Shown here: piece after piece, positions 1-10,629 of the stretch
Numbering within the stretch: the first letter of the stretch is position 1
How the letters are laid out: each line of letters begins with the position of its first letter
Assembly (NCBI RefSeq): GCF_039555335.1
Contig: NC_092637.1
Location: 42,052,990 to 42,116,989, forward strand
Direction of reading: 5' to 3'
DNA: 64,000 bases
From: Amphiura filiformis
Taxonomy: Eukaryota > Echinodermata > Ophiuroidea > Amphilepidida > Amphiuridae
Notes under the pieces: model-generated
What the model saw: the letters and a program-made list of their open reading frames with translations, nothing else
Told to the model about the DNA's origin: nothing
Databases searched by the model: none
Position numbers and translations under genes: made by a program

Positions 1-10
1 ACTAAAACAC

Positions 11-37
11 ATTTTGTTTTGTTTTGTTCTGTTTTAA
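11..37. repeat. TTTTG microsatellite
   Basis: A short imperfect run of TTTTG units at the left edge of the window. Simple sequence with no other content. Confidence 0.6.
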
Positions 38-66
38 ATAATTATAAAAGTAAAGGCACATTCAGT

Positions 67-570
67 GATTTGCTCCGGGGGGGGGACTCAACTTTGGAAG
101 TGACGGTATGTGCCTGTCAATAGGCCCCCTCTTTTGAAGTCGACTATACCCGATGACCCCCTTTTTTAGTTGCAGCTTACCCAATGACCCCCTTTTTTTT
201 GCTTGCGGCTTACCATGACCCCCTTTTTTCTAGAATAGGATCATGCCACAAAATAATGCCGAAACTTTCAAATTCTCATATTTTGACAAATTTGTATTGG
301 AAATGTGGAAAATTTGAAACAAGAAAATAGAACAGTGCTCCATTTTTTCAAAAATTTTCTACCCGATGACCCCTTTTTTGAAATCTTGTACCCAATGACC
401 CCCTTTCTTCAAAGTATTATACCCAATGACCCCCTTTCTTATTTTGTTTGTACCCAATGACCCCCCTTTTTTAAATAACGTTTTGTACCCGATAGGCCCC
501 TACTTCGCTACTTCGGTAGGCACATAATACCCATCACTTCTAAAGTGAGTGCCCCCCGGGGAGATTTGCT
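67..570. mobile_element. TIR element with internal tandem repeats, copy 1
   Basis: The element begins with CCGGGGGGG and ends with an inverted CCCCCCGGGG, both followed inward by a GACTC/GAGTG-type sequence. It is flanked by an exact 8-bp direct repeat, GATTTGCT, at 67-74 and 563-570. The interior carries at least six degenerate copies of a 20-35-bp unit with core CCCAATGACCCC and a T run (about 130-490). A second copy with its own 8-bp target duplication lies at 55076-55525. The 8-bp duplication fits hAT, P or Mutator-like transposases; the TIR is not one I recognise. No coding capacity is visible. Confidence 0.8.
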
Positions 571-1135
571 CATCCGGACGATCGATTTGAATGGGGCTTC
601 AACTTCGTCAGTACTGATGTTTTCTTCGTTTTTTGCCAAATTTGTCATTTCAAAAATACCAAATGACTTATCCTTCACTTTTAAGCAATTTATAAACAAT
701 TTTAATTTTTTTACACTGTGCTGGGATCACTGAATGGGTCTTTAATTTATTAGTTATTTATTAATTAAATCAATTAATTCTTTTCTGTATTTGTTTGTAT
801 TGTTTTGTATTCTATTCTATTCTATTCTAGTCTATATGTATTCTGTTAGGCAAAAAAAAACATTTTTCACGTCACCTCCCCCTCCCTTTTTTTATGTGTC
901 TTCATTTATATTTTATTTTTGAAAACAGTTTAGCCTATATGCCTTGCTATATACAAGAAACCCTTTTTGAAGGTTTTGTGATCATTAGAGGGGCATACCT
1001 CTCGGAACAACAAAATAAAAAAAGGCCTCCTCCTTTTTCCAGGCACTAAAACAGCTCTAAATATACCGTGCACCAATTTTGCAATAAAAAATAGAAAATA
1101 AAAAGCCCCTCTTCTTCCTTTTTTTCTCTCGAAAA
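571..1135. other. No gene seen; contains a TTCTA microsatellite
   Basis: AT-rich unique-looking sequence. A short TTCTA tandem run lies at about 809-829. I see no coding potential, RNA gene or TIR pair. Confidence 0.5.
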
Positions 1136-1139
1136 CTCG

Positions 1140-1560
1140 GACGTAAAAACCAGGGAATATTTTAAAACTTCCTAAATAATTACACAATTGTAAGAAATTT
1201 ACAAAAAATGCCAAAAATGTTGTTAAATCGCAGGAAATATTTTTTAAAATTGCAAACAATTGTAAAATCACAGGAAATATTTAAAAAAATTGCAAACAAC
1301 TGTAAAATCACAGGAAATAATCTAAAAACATCCTGAAATTTGTAGCATTCAGGGATATATTTTTAAAATGTCCCAAAAATTGTGAAATCATAGTAAATAT
1401 TTCAAAATTGGCAAGAAGTTAGTAAAATCACCGAAAATCATCAAAAATCACTTCAACAATTACAAAAAAGAGTGAAATCACAGAAAATATTCAAAAATTG
1501 CTTCAAAAATATTAAAACAAAAGTAAAATCACCAGAAAAAATGTAAAACCGCAACAGATT
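1140..1560. repeat. Degenerate AT-rich minisatellite
   Basis: About ten diverged units with the recurrent core GTAAAATCACAGGAAATAT separated by A/T-rich spacer containing TTGCAAACAA, at a period near 42 bp. The best copies are at 1205-1320. Copies decay to the right. A TIR end of another MITE family follows at 1644-1680, so the array may be the inside of that element. Confidence 0.6.
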
Positions 1561-1643
1561 TAGAAAAATAAAAGTGGAAATATATCAAATATGTTAACAA
1601 AATGAACAATATTTTCAAATGATTAAAAAGAAAAATAGCTTTA

Positions 1644-1680
1644 GTGTGATTTCCCATTTTCCCCCATGTGACATGGGGCC
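1644..1680. mobile_element. Single end of a GGCCCC-TIR MITE
   Basis: This stretch (GTGTGATTTCCC, then a T run, then CCCCCATGTGACATGGGGCC) matches the right TIR of the complete element at 28062-28238. No matching left end is visible nearby, so it is a solo end or the minisatellite at 1140-1560 has replaced the interior. Confidence 0.55.
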
Positions 1681-2688
1681 TGGGATGAGACTGCTCGAGT
1701 CAGGTTAAATGTCGGGACCTAAGTCACAATTTGAGAAGAGATGATCTACCACTACGGCCATTTGCAAGATCATTAATATCCTGCATATTATGCCTCATCA
1801 GTTACTTGGTAGTCTTGGTATAACTGATTTACTATAGAATGTTCTTATACCATAAAATATATTAAACATATTTTATCATATTGATTAAATGTGACCAAAT
1901 GCCGGGAAATAAACTGATCTATGTCAGTTCAGTTTGTAGAGATGATATACCACTTGTGCGAATCGTGACCTTTTCAGTCGCAATTCCCAAATATCGAAGT
2001 TTCCTGATATAATAACCTGACATTTTAATGTTATTAAAACGTTTTTACCAAACCCCAAAATATAACATGTTTGAATCGTTTTAAAAACGTTTTATGTTTG
2101 CTTGAACAGCTGCTTTAAAAATGAACTTACATAACGTTGCAGGTTGCGAGTACAGCAATCCGTGTTGATTTGAAATCATTTTGAAGAAACCACTGTAAAA
2201 TGTCAATATCGTACTTTGGAAAATACTAAAATTTGAAAATGATATATTAAATCTTTTAAAAAAAAATCAACTTTGACCGATGTTTTAACTACTTTTTTAC
2301 AAACGTAATCGGACTTTCTGACCCCCTCCCCCACTAACGAAAGGACTTTCGTTTATAGGGCTTCATCGAACTTTTGGGTTGTTCCCTTACCCTGCTGTTA
2401 CTGCATGAAACGAGGAATCTTGCGATTATTTTATGATCTGACTTTGCCTTTTGCCTTATTTGGAGGCTAATCCTTGTCGGAAAACTGACCACATATGATT
2501 TGAACAGCACGCCATTTTCCATTTTTCATGCAAGGTCAGATTCGATGAGACTTGCTTCTCTATTGGTCAATTTGGTTAATGGAACAAATATTCCACCAAT
2601 CATATTTCTTCTTCTATCTTCTTCTATATCGATATACCGCCCCTCCCCCCCCCCAATTTGTTTATAAAAATTAGTCTCATGTAGGCCT
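1681..2688. other. No gene seen
   Basis: AT-rich sequence without a supported ORF, TIR pair or RNA gene. A C-rich run sits at 2641-2654. Confidence 0.5.
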
Positions 2689-2742
2689 ACTCTTGTTTAT
2701 AGCCGTCCTGTGATTACTCTTGTTTATAGCCGTCCTGTGATT
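2689..2742. repeat. 27-bp perfect tandem duplication
   Basis: Two identical 27-bp units (2689-2715 and 2716-2742), each beginning ACTCTTGTTTATAGCC. The identity of the copies suggests a recent event. Confidence 0.9.
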
Positions 2743-3174
2743 GACGACTATCTATAGCTTAAACGTCCATACGAGTGGACCTGTAAAATTGAAATACTAG
2801 AATGAGGTGGGCGGAGCTTAGCTGACTTAATTTATGAATGAATTTTATGCTGATTGACCAGGAAGTGGGAAACAGCTGTTGGATTGTGTTTACAAAATTC
2901 ATGATCAATGTGCCGATCAGACGCTTCTACGTTGCACAATGGAATGAAGAAAGCTTTAAAAGCAGCCGGGAAAAGCAGTAAAGTCATGTGCGCATAGTCT
3001 TTTAAATTAAAGTCATAATGTAGGCCTACGATCTTTTTTCAGAATTTACCTTTATTTTTTTCAAAACCGATTTTTTGGCATATTTGTAATACTAACACAT
3101 GTTCTAACTTAAATCTATGAGCAAACTGTCAAATTCGTCCTATTTGTAGTAAAACGGGACGATTTTCTGTTGGT

Positions 3175-3215
3175 CCGACATAAAGTCATAATTTTAGATT
3201 ATGACTTTATGTCGG
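3175..3215. repeat. Perfect 18-bp inverted repeat
   Basis: Arms at 3175-3192 and 3198-3215 are exact reverse complements around a 5-nt loop. The left arm starts CCGACATAAAGTC. It lies 37 bp upstream of a longer palindrome at 3252-3291, and the two may belong to one decayed foldback element. Confidence 0.85.
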
Positions 3216-3229
3216 CCACGATCGCAAAC

Positions 3230-3313
3230 CGTAGTCTCGTACAAAACTAGCTTGGTTACGCTCCCTCCACATGTGGAGGGAGCGTAACCAAACTGGCCGC
3301 GTAGGAGACTAAC
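3230..3313. repeat. 40-bp perfect palindrome in a longer imperfect one
   Basis: Bases 3252-3291 are an exact palindrome with no loop, centred on CACATGTG. Weaker pairing continues outward (GTCTC near 3232 against GAGAC near 3310). Uninterrupted perfect palindromes of this size tend to be unstable, so this is either young or the fused ends of a foldback element. Confidence 0.85.
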
Positions 3314-3823
3314 TCTGAGGCCGCACTCGCTGTCCTAATCCAAATAGTGCGAGATGTTTCGAGTGATAGAGGTGAAGTTTATGATGTTGTTTCTTTGCAA
3401 ATTCCCAATGTTTTTGGCGTCCAAATGTATTGGGAACTTTCACAATGATTGCATATTATCATTTTAGAAGAAAAAAAGAAAAATCTAAAAATTTAAAAAG
3501 ATCGTACATTAAGGCTTTAAATAGACTTTACTGTTAATGAAGCTAAATATTTAAATATCATGCTGTCAATCAAAAATTCACAAACTTTCAAGTATGGCAA
3601 GCCATTCGATCCAAAACGCGTAAGTGCAATTGAAAGAGATGACATTAGCATTTTGGTGAGGAAATTTCCAATGTTATCTGGTTGACCCGATAGCTTACAA
3701 TTTCTTTCATTAATATATGACCAAAAATTGTTTTTGAAAACATTTATTGGTGTCTTGGAGTCTGTCCATTCCCCCTCCCTTAAGTTAGAATATGCATTAT
3801 ATTAGATGCATCACTTTTTAGCT
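3314..3823. other. No gene seen
   Basis: Unassigned AT-rich sequence between the palindrome and the next MITE. Confidence 0.5.
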
Positions 3824-4148
3824 ACACTGCAAAAACAGCAGAGCAACACTTAATAAACACTTTAACACTTCATAAACACTTGTTTGTACAGTGAAGGTAT
3901 AGAGGGTGTTAATTTATAAACACCAAAACACGTTTAGAAATATGAAGATGTTTATGTTTTTCAACACAAGATACTGTTTAGAATATGTATTTAAACACCA
4001 TCTTGTGTTAAAAAACATAAACATCTTCATATTTCTAAACGTGTTTTGGTGTTTATAAATTAACATCCCTGTACCTTCACTGTACAAACAAGTGTTTATG
4101 AAGTGTTAAAGTGTTTATTAAGTGTTGTTCTGCTGTTTTTGCAGTGTA
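3824..4148. mobile_element. 321-bp foldback MITE with TA target duplication
   Basis: Left arm 3826-3972 and right arm 4000-4146 are near-perfect inverted repeats of about 147 bp around a 27-nt loop. The ends read CACTGCAAAAACAGC and its complement, flanked by TA on both sides (3824-3825 and 4147-4148). The TA duplication points to Tc1/mariner-type mobilisation. Interior repeats of AACACTTNATAAACACT occur in both arms. A partial match to the terminal 35 bp occurs at 31688-31725. Confidence 0.85.
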
Positions 4149-4634
4149 TATGAGTTATTTGCAGCATTTCTAACAAGCCACATAAATATCCAGAGGTTTT
4201 CGGAACTAGAGATAGATGCCGTTGGTGGCGTCTGGCCAGATGAAGGGGGCTATACCCAGACGATGGTGGACTACATTATTCAATGTGGCAACAGCCAAAA
4301 GCGTAAACAAAACAGACAATATGACGGCAACACTGCCTGCACGATGGACGCAATTATTTTTTCCCGGAGCCAAGATCCGCAGCTCTATTGGCCGGGTGGC
4401 CCCATTACAGAAAAAAAATGCACAAAATATATTTCCCAGTGCAATATATGGTCAATTCCAGCCAAAGCGGGCCAAAATTCTCTCTGGGGGCCATTTTGAA
4501 AATGTTTTCCTTTTCAATTCTAGACTTATCAAATGAGACGATCATGTCTAGTGAATCATCAGGTGGAAGTGCCATCGGATTGAAAAATAACTTTTCTTGC
4601 TAGACCAAATAAAGTGTTAAATGCGCATATGCAT
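4149..4634. other. Unassigned; overlapping short ORFs not supported
   Basis: Less AT-rich than its surroundings and open in three frames for 70-125 codons. The longest ORF starts inside the MITE at its left and shows no recognisable domain or splice context, so I do not call a gene. It may be an old unrecognised repeat. Confidence 0.35.
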
Positions 4635-6362
4635 GTTACCCACGAATTCAAGCATTTTTCACCTGTTGTACGCCATAAAAGTTCACTTTCTTTAATATCT
4701 TTCAATATTTTATGTGTGACTCATATACACTAGAAATCGGTGAAGACTTTGAACGTAAAATAGAATTTTATTACATATATCTATACAGAAATATTTTGGT
4801 TATTACAAATTTTAAGAAAGAACCAGGTGTACAGTTAAGATTGTGTCAATTCTTCGAACTCTTTCCAAAGTGGCTGTCATTTAACATTACTGTATTATTT
4901 CGAAAGATTAGAATAAATGCTTCATATAAATATAAAGTTAGATTTTGTATCTCGTCGCAGGATGAGGATCTCGGATGGATTCGTGGGTAACAGCGTCTGG
5001 AAAAAGCAATTCCTATTAATTTTTTAAATAAAAATAAAAATACTTTTCCGTATGTCAATAATTCAGGCTGCAATGGCACTAAAATGAATTTTAATCAAAA
5101 TACAGACTACATAGAATATTTAGAATGGATCATTATGGCATTTTGGGTATAAACATTTTGAGAATAATGAAGTTGCCAAATTCAAATAGACAGAGCAAAC
5201 AGTTTTATATTATTATTTTAGTAAAATCATTCCATATTTTCATGCAGCAATATTCTATTAACTCGTGTTTGACAGTTCCTATGAACTAAAACACTATCAA
5301 TACATTGTTAACTATAATTTAAGTAGGGATTCGTGGGTAACCAAAATGTTCGTGGGTAACACATATTTGAAGGTATGTATTGGTAAGCCGCAAAATATAA
5401 AATATTACAGAAGGTTGGAAACCACCATGTGGTTATTCCTCCATTGTGTTTCAACGATTCCCGTTTCTCTAACCAATTGCATTTACCCAAAAAATGGTAA
5501 TTTAGGATAATCAATCAAAACTTCATGATGCAGCTTCAGTATACCTTCAAGAGGACGCTATTAAACAGGACTGTTTTGGAACCTATTTCGCATGTTTTCA
5601 AAATGTTAAGATGCATAAGAAACATATAATTTACGAGTAAATCCTTGGATTCGTGGGTAACGCCGAATTCGTGGGTAAAGCTATAAGTACTATAGTACCG
5701 TTTGGGGTTTGCGTTTCTTAGGTGTATAAACTGTAAGTACTGTCAAAATTATAGCATACCCACGGCTTGAATATGTGCTGATTTAAACTTAAAATAAACA
5801 ATCTCCTTATTTTTCAAGGTTAGCATCTATTCGGGATTCGTGGGTAACAAAAGTTTAAACCGTCGTAGATTCTTTTTTAAAGCGGTGAACGTATTTTTAC
5901 GATTTACAATTTTAAGCGCTTGTCAAACTAAATTCAGTGTCCAAAGTCATTAAATGTTAATTTAAGTTATGGCAATTATATTGGCTGGACTCGTGGGTAA
6001 CAGTTGATACGTGGGTAACGTCAAATTTGATTTTATGGAATTTTATGGGTAAAACGTATTTGCATAAAATAATCACTTGGACCTCAGAATTATAGAACGA
6101 AACTTCGTTTCATGATATAGTCATTTATGGCATATTCACTTAACATTTTTCAGAAGGATCATTTTATTTTTGATACGCGGGTAACAAAATTATTAGCCAA
6201 ATTGACTTAATGGCCTCTAGAGTCCACAAACTTTGGTGGAATTCAATCGTTTTACATATGATGAGAGATCATGCAAACGTCTTTCTAACGGTAATAATTT
6301 CATTTTGATTGAAGGACATTCAATGACATATATGGTGCTTTATCTTTGAATTCGTGGGTAAC
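4635..6362. mobile_element. Element with a 14-bp motif at ~170-bp spacing
   Basis: The ends are inverted 17-bp copies: GTTACCCACGAATTCAA at 4635-4651 and its exact complement at 6346-6362. Between them the motif GATTCGTGGGTAAC recurs only in the right-end orientation: 4977, 5327, 5348, 5647, 5665, 5834, 5987, 6006 and 6172 (starts). Three are pairs 18-21 bp apart. Anchor spacings are 342, 350, 320, 187, 153, 185 and 176 bp, close to multiples of 170. Sequence between motifs is not otherwise repeated. Several long TIR transposons use sub-terminal repeats as transposase-binding sites, which is the simplest reading. No target duplication or convincing transposase ORF is seen; a 92-codon ORF at 4712-4990 is unassigned. 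Confidence 0.6.
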
Positions 6363-6621
6363 GCCAATTCATTTAAGCTATCATAACTTGTCCCCTGGTA
6401 TGACTTGCTAGTAAAGGCATATATGCACAAAGAGAGCACATTGGACGTGACATGATATGCTCCATCAATAACGTGATTTCCTTTATTAATGACATTTTAA
6501 AGTGGAAAGTTAACATAGAGAGAATTTTGTCCGCTTTCGCTGGAATTGACCATATACATTTTCACATGAAAATAAATAATTTTAAATTCAAAGAAAAAAG
6601 AAGAAGAAAAATTTTTAATCA

Positions 6622-6697
6622 TCGCCGGGGATGGGAACCGATCTCGGGACCCTTTGCGTGGGCGGCGAGATCCGCAACCACTACACCACGTAAACTC
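6622..6697 (-). mobile_element. tRNA-derived SINE head
   Basis: Read on the minus strand, the segment has a good A box (TGGTGTAGTGG) and a degenerate B box (GGTTCCCATCC) about 35 nt apart, followed by GGCGATG and an A/T-rich tail. This is the layout of a polymerase III promoter in a tRNA-like SINE head. The stems of a functional tRNA do not close. Confidence 0.55.
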
Positions 6698-6947
6698 GTT
6701 GATACAGGTAGGGGAAATTTTCAGTATATATCGTAACATATCGTGCGTTATTCATACAAAAAATTAAAAAAACAGTATTTACAATGAGGTTCACTGGCGA
6801 ACCTCAACGGATTTAGACTGATAAAATAGTGCTTAATAACATACGTACAGTTTTGGAATAATTTGAGACATTTTTGTGTTTACGTGTAAAACCAATGACA
6901 ACGTCAAAATTGAGCCAATCTTGGCCGGCCCCCCTGGCTATACCCGG

Positions 6948-6984
6948 CTAGACCCGTGACGTCGCGCAGACGTCACGGGTCTAG
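6948..6984. repeat. 16-bp perfect hairpin with CRE-like half-sites
   Basis: Arms 6948-6963 and 6969-6984 (CTAGACCCGTGACGTC and complement) flank a 5-nt loop GCGCA. Each arm carries TGACGTC, similar to a CREB/ATF half-site, but nothing nearby supports a promoter. Confidence 0.75.
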
Positions 6985-7317
6985 TAGAGCTGTTGATTAA
7001 ATGCACCCTTTTGGCCCAGATCTATGCTGTTTCGTATATTTATCAGCGTTTCCAACCCTTTTGAAACCATCCTAAGGCATTCCATGCGCTACCATGTCAA
7101 AATTGTGGCTACATCATAGATATCTGGGCCATCTCAAAGCATTACCAGGTCTGAGCATATGAAAGCAATTCAGGTGTTCCTTCAAAGCTTTAGTCGTGTG
7201 CTGCCACCTAGCGGTGGTTCCGGGAACGTGACGTCCAGGCATTTTATACGTCCTATTCCTGAATTCCATGTTAAAATTCCAACGTGCCTGCGTACCACTA
7301 TCACGTCCGTGGAACCA

Positions 7318-7585
7318 AAACACTCTAATGCGGTCTCTGCCTTGTAATCAGTGGGTTGCGAGTTCGAGCCCCAGTGGTGCCATCGTGTCGTGCTCTTGGG
7401 CAAGGCGTTTTACCTTACTTGCTTCTCTATTCTCAGGGGTGAAATGGGGAGCTGTTATGAATATTGTCCATTGAGCCCAAAAGTATGAGCATGCCTTGGG
7501 CATTGTATAGCAGCTGACATATTCTAACGACAGCGGAATAAATGTAAAGCGCTTTGTTACATGTGCATGATGTGAATGACGCTGT
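7318..7585 (+). mobile_element. tRNA-derived SINE, plus-strand copy
   Basis: The head contains a B box (GAGTTCGAGCCCC). The body reads GGTGCCATCGTGTCGTGC, CTTGGGCAAGGCGTTTTAC, GAAATGGGGAGCTGTTA and GAGCATGCCTTGGGCATTG, and the tail ends near GACGCTGTATAA. A second copy on the minus strand at 47393-47651 shares all these blocks in the same order, which defines the family. The A box is weak here. The copy is diverged and has no clear target duplication. Confidence 0.75.
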
Positions 7586-8352
7586 ATAATTCAAACATTT
7601 TATGCAAGTGATGTGACGCAGCAGCCAATAGAATTACTTTATTATTTGCTTTAAAACTGGCGCCACATTTTTAATTTAAATTCTTTTTCATTCATATTTT
7701 CACCAAATACTCTCAAAAAGACGGTCTTTCAGAATATACAAAAACAGTCTGAACCAGAATTTTCAACTTTTGAGAAATTAATCTCTGAAATTGTGTAAAG
7801 TTGTTTTTGAACCACCCTGTATAGTAACATAGAAGGCAATAAGTACTGCGACTTTTAAACAAGAGAAGTAGGCCCTACTAGAGTAGCTAATCCTACGTAT
7901 AATTAATACCGGTCAAGATTGACAAGGGTTATAAAGTCGACAACAGGTGGATATGAGTCAGTTACTACAAGTGGCTAGGGCTTAGTTGAATTCCGAATCC
8001 AAGTAGCGGTGGGCCACATAGCCTACCTGTTATCTACTGAAGATAGCAACATTAATTTAAGTCATTGACAGATATCCAATGCACGTGACCCATGATGATT
8101 ATTAGTGTCTAGGTAGGCCTACGGGTTGGTAGCTGGTCCCGTCTCACTCACGTAGGTATATCACCATTCAAACACTATCTGACAGTTGATTCCAGAAATT
8201 TTATAGTTCCTACTTTTTGACTGCGGCAAAAACTACAGAGAAACTGTGGGTCCAAATTCTGGAATTTCGACAATTCCTGTTTTTTTTTCTTGTTTTAGAG
8301 CAGCATTCTAAAATCTAAAAGGCGTTGTTGGTAAAGTATTTTTTATACTTCG
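7586..8352. other. No gene seen
   Basis: Unassigned intergenic sequence. CACCCTGTATAGTA near 7811 resembles a mariner-type terminus, but no partner end is visible. Confidence 0.45.
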
Positions 8353-8497
8353 TTACGGTGATACTACACCCCCTGATAAATTTTGTGACTAATTTTGCAT
8401 TTTTCTCAAAAAATAACCGCACACTGGTAACAAAAGATATTATATCATAGGAGCAAAGAATCCAATTACTTCACTGAAATTTAAGTCGTTCATTATA

Positions 8498-9111
8498 TAC
8501 GAGGGGGTATCCAAAAGTTTTTGACATCACCAAGAAGGAAAAGAGCTATATCGATGAAATTTTGTCAGTGTTTTCACTGGTCTTTTTGTACATTATGGTC
8601 CAAAAATGGTCTCATAAGCATGTTTACTTTCTTTACAGGTGGCGCTAGATGGGCAGTAGGCGCATAACCTTTTCATGATAAGATCCTCCACTTTTTTGAG
8701 TTTCTTCACTGTGGCTGCATCATCCGTAAGTGATGGACGTCCACTTCTTGGCTCATCTGTGAGGGACATGTGGCCAGTTTGGAAATTTTTTTTTCTCAAA
8801 AAGCAACAGTGCCATATGATGGGCAATCGTCACCGTAGATAGCTTTCATATCATCATAGATTTTCTGAGCATTGTAGGCCTAACCCTCCAAATGCAGGAA
8901 CTTAATCACGCTGTGTGCCTCAATTTTCACCATCTTGCAGGTTATGCGCCTACTGCCCATCTAGCGCCACCTGTAAAGAAAGTAAACATACTTATGAGAC
9001 CATTTTTGGACCATAATGTACATAAGAACCAGTGAATACACTGACAAAATTTCATCGATATAGCTCTTTTCCTTCTGGGTGATGTCAAAAACTTTTGGAT
9101 ACCCCCTCGTA
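8498..9111. mobile_element. Mariner-derived element with 170-bp TIRs
   Basis: The left arm 8500-8669 and right arm 8940-9109 are almost exact inverted repeats starting CGAGGGGGTATCCAAAAG. TA flanks both ends (8498-8499 and 9110-9111). Standard mariner TIRs are about 30 bp, so the long arms mean one end was duplicated in inverted orientation, leaving only a transposase fragment between. That is a common route to a foldback MITE. Confidence 0.85.
8640..8937 (-). pseudogene. Mariner transposase N-terminal remnant
   Basis: Minus-strand translation gives pieces of a mariner transposase helix-turn-helix region: VIKFLHLEG, then (in the same frame after an in-frame stop) KIYDDMKAIYGDDCPSYGT, then after a frame change DEPRSGRPSLTDD. 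The GDDCPSY..V and DEPRSGRPS blocks are characteristic of the mariner N-terminal DNA-binding domain. The catalytic DDD domain is absent. The fragment lies exactly between the two long TIRs and cannot make an active enzyme. Confidence 0.75.
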
Positions 9112-9613
9112 TATGTTAAGAAATGAGGTATACATTCATAAATAACGCACCGCTTGTCTTGAGTCACTGAAATTCCAGTGTAGTAACTGGATTCCTTGCT
9201 CCTATAATATATATAACTTTTGTTACCAGTGTGTTATTATTTTTGGAGAAAATGCACAAATAGTCACAAATTTAGCAAGGGGTGTGGTACCACCTTAAGC
9301 GAATAATGATAGGGTTCATGTCCTTCGATTTTAACTCTCTTCACGCGGGTGTCGACTGCAGACGACAAGTTTAAAAAAAATTAAAAAATTAAAAATTTCA
9401 GAAATGTAAATTTTCATGACCATATTTGGAATCAGCATGAAAAATGCATTAAAATGAGTACAAACACGCCTAGTATTGATCCAGTAGTTCTTAAGATAGC
9501 TCTTGATATTTTGAGAAAATATTTCAAAACTTGAACTTTTTCCATTGAAGCGCATGGCTAGCACGCAAAGCATTAATACACGGTTGCCTTTGTTCATTTT
9601 TTTTTCAGTTATC

Positions 9614-10162
9614 ATGACAAGTTATAGATGCAGTCGCTCTAACATGTCTATCAGTGGACTGGCGGGCATAAAGCAATATGAAGTTGTAAAAAAGGAAGCT
9701 GTGTGTAGGCCTACGACGAAACAACGCGGAGTGACGCATTCAGAAGAAAAACATCATAAATGTTCCTATTGTGACAAATCTTTCAGCAAGTTGTCTAAAA
9801 AGAAACGACATGAAATGATTCACACAGGAGAAAAACCTCATAAATGTAGCTATTGTAACAAATCGTTCGTCCAGTTGAGTACCAAAAAACATCATGAAAT
9901 GATTCATACAGGAGAGACACCTCATAAATGTAGCTATTGTGACAAATCTTTCAGCCAATTGCGTGCTAAGAAAGAACATGAGAATACCCACACAGGACAA
10001 AAACCTCATAAATGTAGCTATTGCAGCAAATCATTCGGTCACTTGGCTAGTAAGAAACGGCATGAAAAGATTCATATAGGACAAAAACCTCACAAATGTA
10101 GCTACTGCAATCGATCTTTTATCCAGCCGGGGACAAGAAACAACACGAACTCGCTCACATAG
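9614..10162 (+). CDS. Zinc-finger open segment A, fingers 1-5
   Basis: The first open segment can start at the ATG at 9614; an upstream in-frame ATG at 9545 lies before the splice-acceptor-like site. About 50 residues without a known domain precede the first finger (CSYCDKSFSKLSKKKRHEMIH). Four fingers are complete. The fifth starts CSYCNRSFIQ and then runs out of frame to a stop at 10162. Probably part of the broken gene at 9614-11170, not an independent protein. Confidence 0.45.
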   Translation: MTSYRCSRSNMSISGLAGIKQYEVVKKEAVCRPTTKQRGVTHSEEKHHKCSYCDKSFSKLSKKKRHEMIHTGEKPHKCSYCNKSFVQLSTKKHHEMIHTGETPHKCSYCDKSFSQLRAKKEHENTHTGQKPHKCSYCSKSFGHLASKKRHEKIHIGQKPHKCSYCNRSFIQPGTRNNTNSLT

Positions 10163-10629
10163 GAGAAAAACTTCATAAATGCAGCTATTGTGACAAATCT
10201 TTCATCCAGTTGTATCAAATAAAACAACATGAACTGATACACACAGGAGAAAAACCTCATAAATGTAGCTATTGTGACAAATCGTTCGTCCAGTTGAGTA
10301 CCAAGAAACATCATGAAATGATTCATACAGGAGAGAAACCTCATAAGTGTAGCTATTGTGACAAATCTTTCAGCCAATTGCACCCTAAGAAAGAACATGA
10401 GAATACCCACACAGGACAAAAACCTCATAAATGTAGCTATTGCAGCAAATCATTCGGTCACTTGGCTAGTAAGAAACGGCATGAAAAGATTCATATAGGA
10501 CAAAAACCTCACAAATGTAGCTACTGCAATCGATCTTTTATCCAGTCGGGGGACAAGAAACAACACGAACTCATTCATACAGGTGAAAAACTTCATAAAT
10601 GTAGCTACTGCAATCGATCTTTTATCTAG
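10133..10629 (+). CDS. Zinc-finger open segment B, fingers 6-10 and part of 11
   Basis: After the frameshift the reading frame continues through the rest of finger 5, then complete fingers 6-10. It ends at TAG within finger 11, where the neighbouring copy has CAG. The first internal ATG is at 10210, inside finger 6. Segment B repeats the order of segment A at high identity. Confidence 0.45.

Larger units (their letters stand above)
8353..9298. mobile_element. TTAA-flanked MITE, split by a nested mariner
   Basis: The left end reads GGTGATACTACACCCCCTGA and the right end GCAAGGGGTGTGGTACCACC, with TTAA at 9295-9298 and a mutated TTAC at 8353-8356. The arms match the complete family members at 46262-46629 and 53002-53360, including TTTTGCATTTTTCTCAAAAA and CTGGTAACAAAAGATAT. 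The TTAA target and purine-first ends suggest Kolobok or piggyBac mobilisation. The mariner element at 8500-9109 sits inside it. Confidence 0.8.

Noticed and set aside
4122..4603. Overlapping 71-125-codon plus-strand ORFs
   Set aside because: The longest begins inside the right arm of a MITE; three frames are open at once and none shows a domain.
4635..6362. CENP-B-box or telomere array
   Set aside because: The motif starts TTCG like a CENP-B box but does not follow the rest of its consensus, and it is not TTAGGG.
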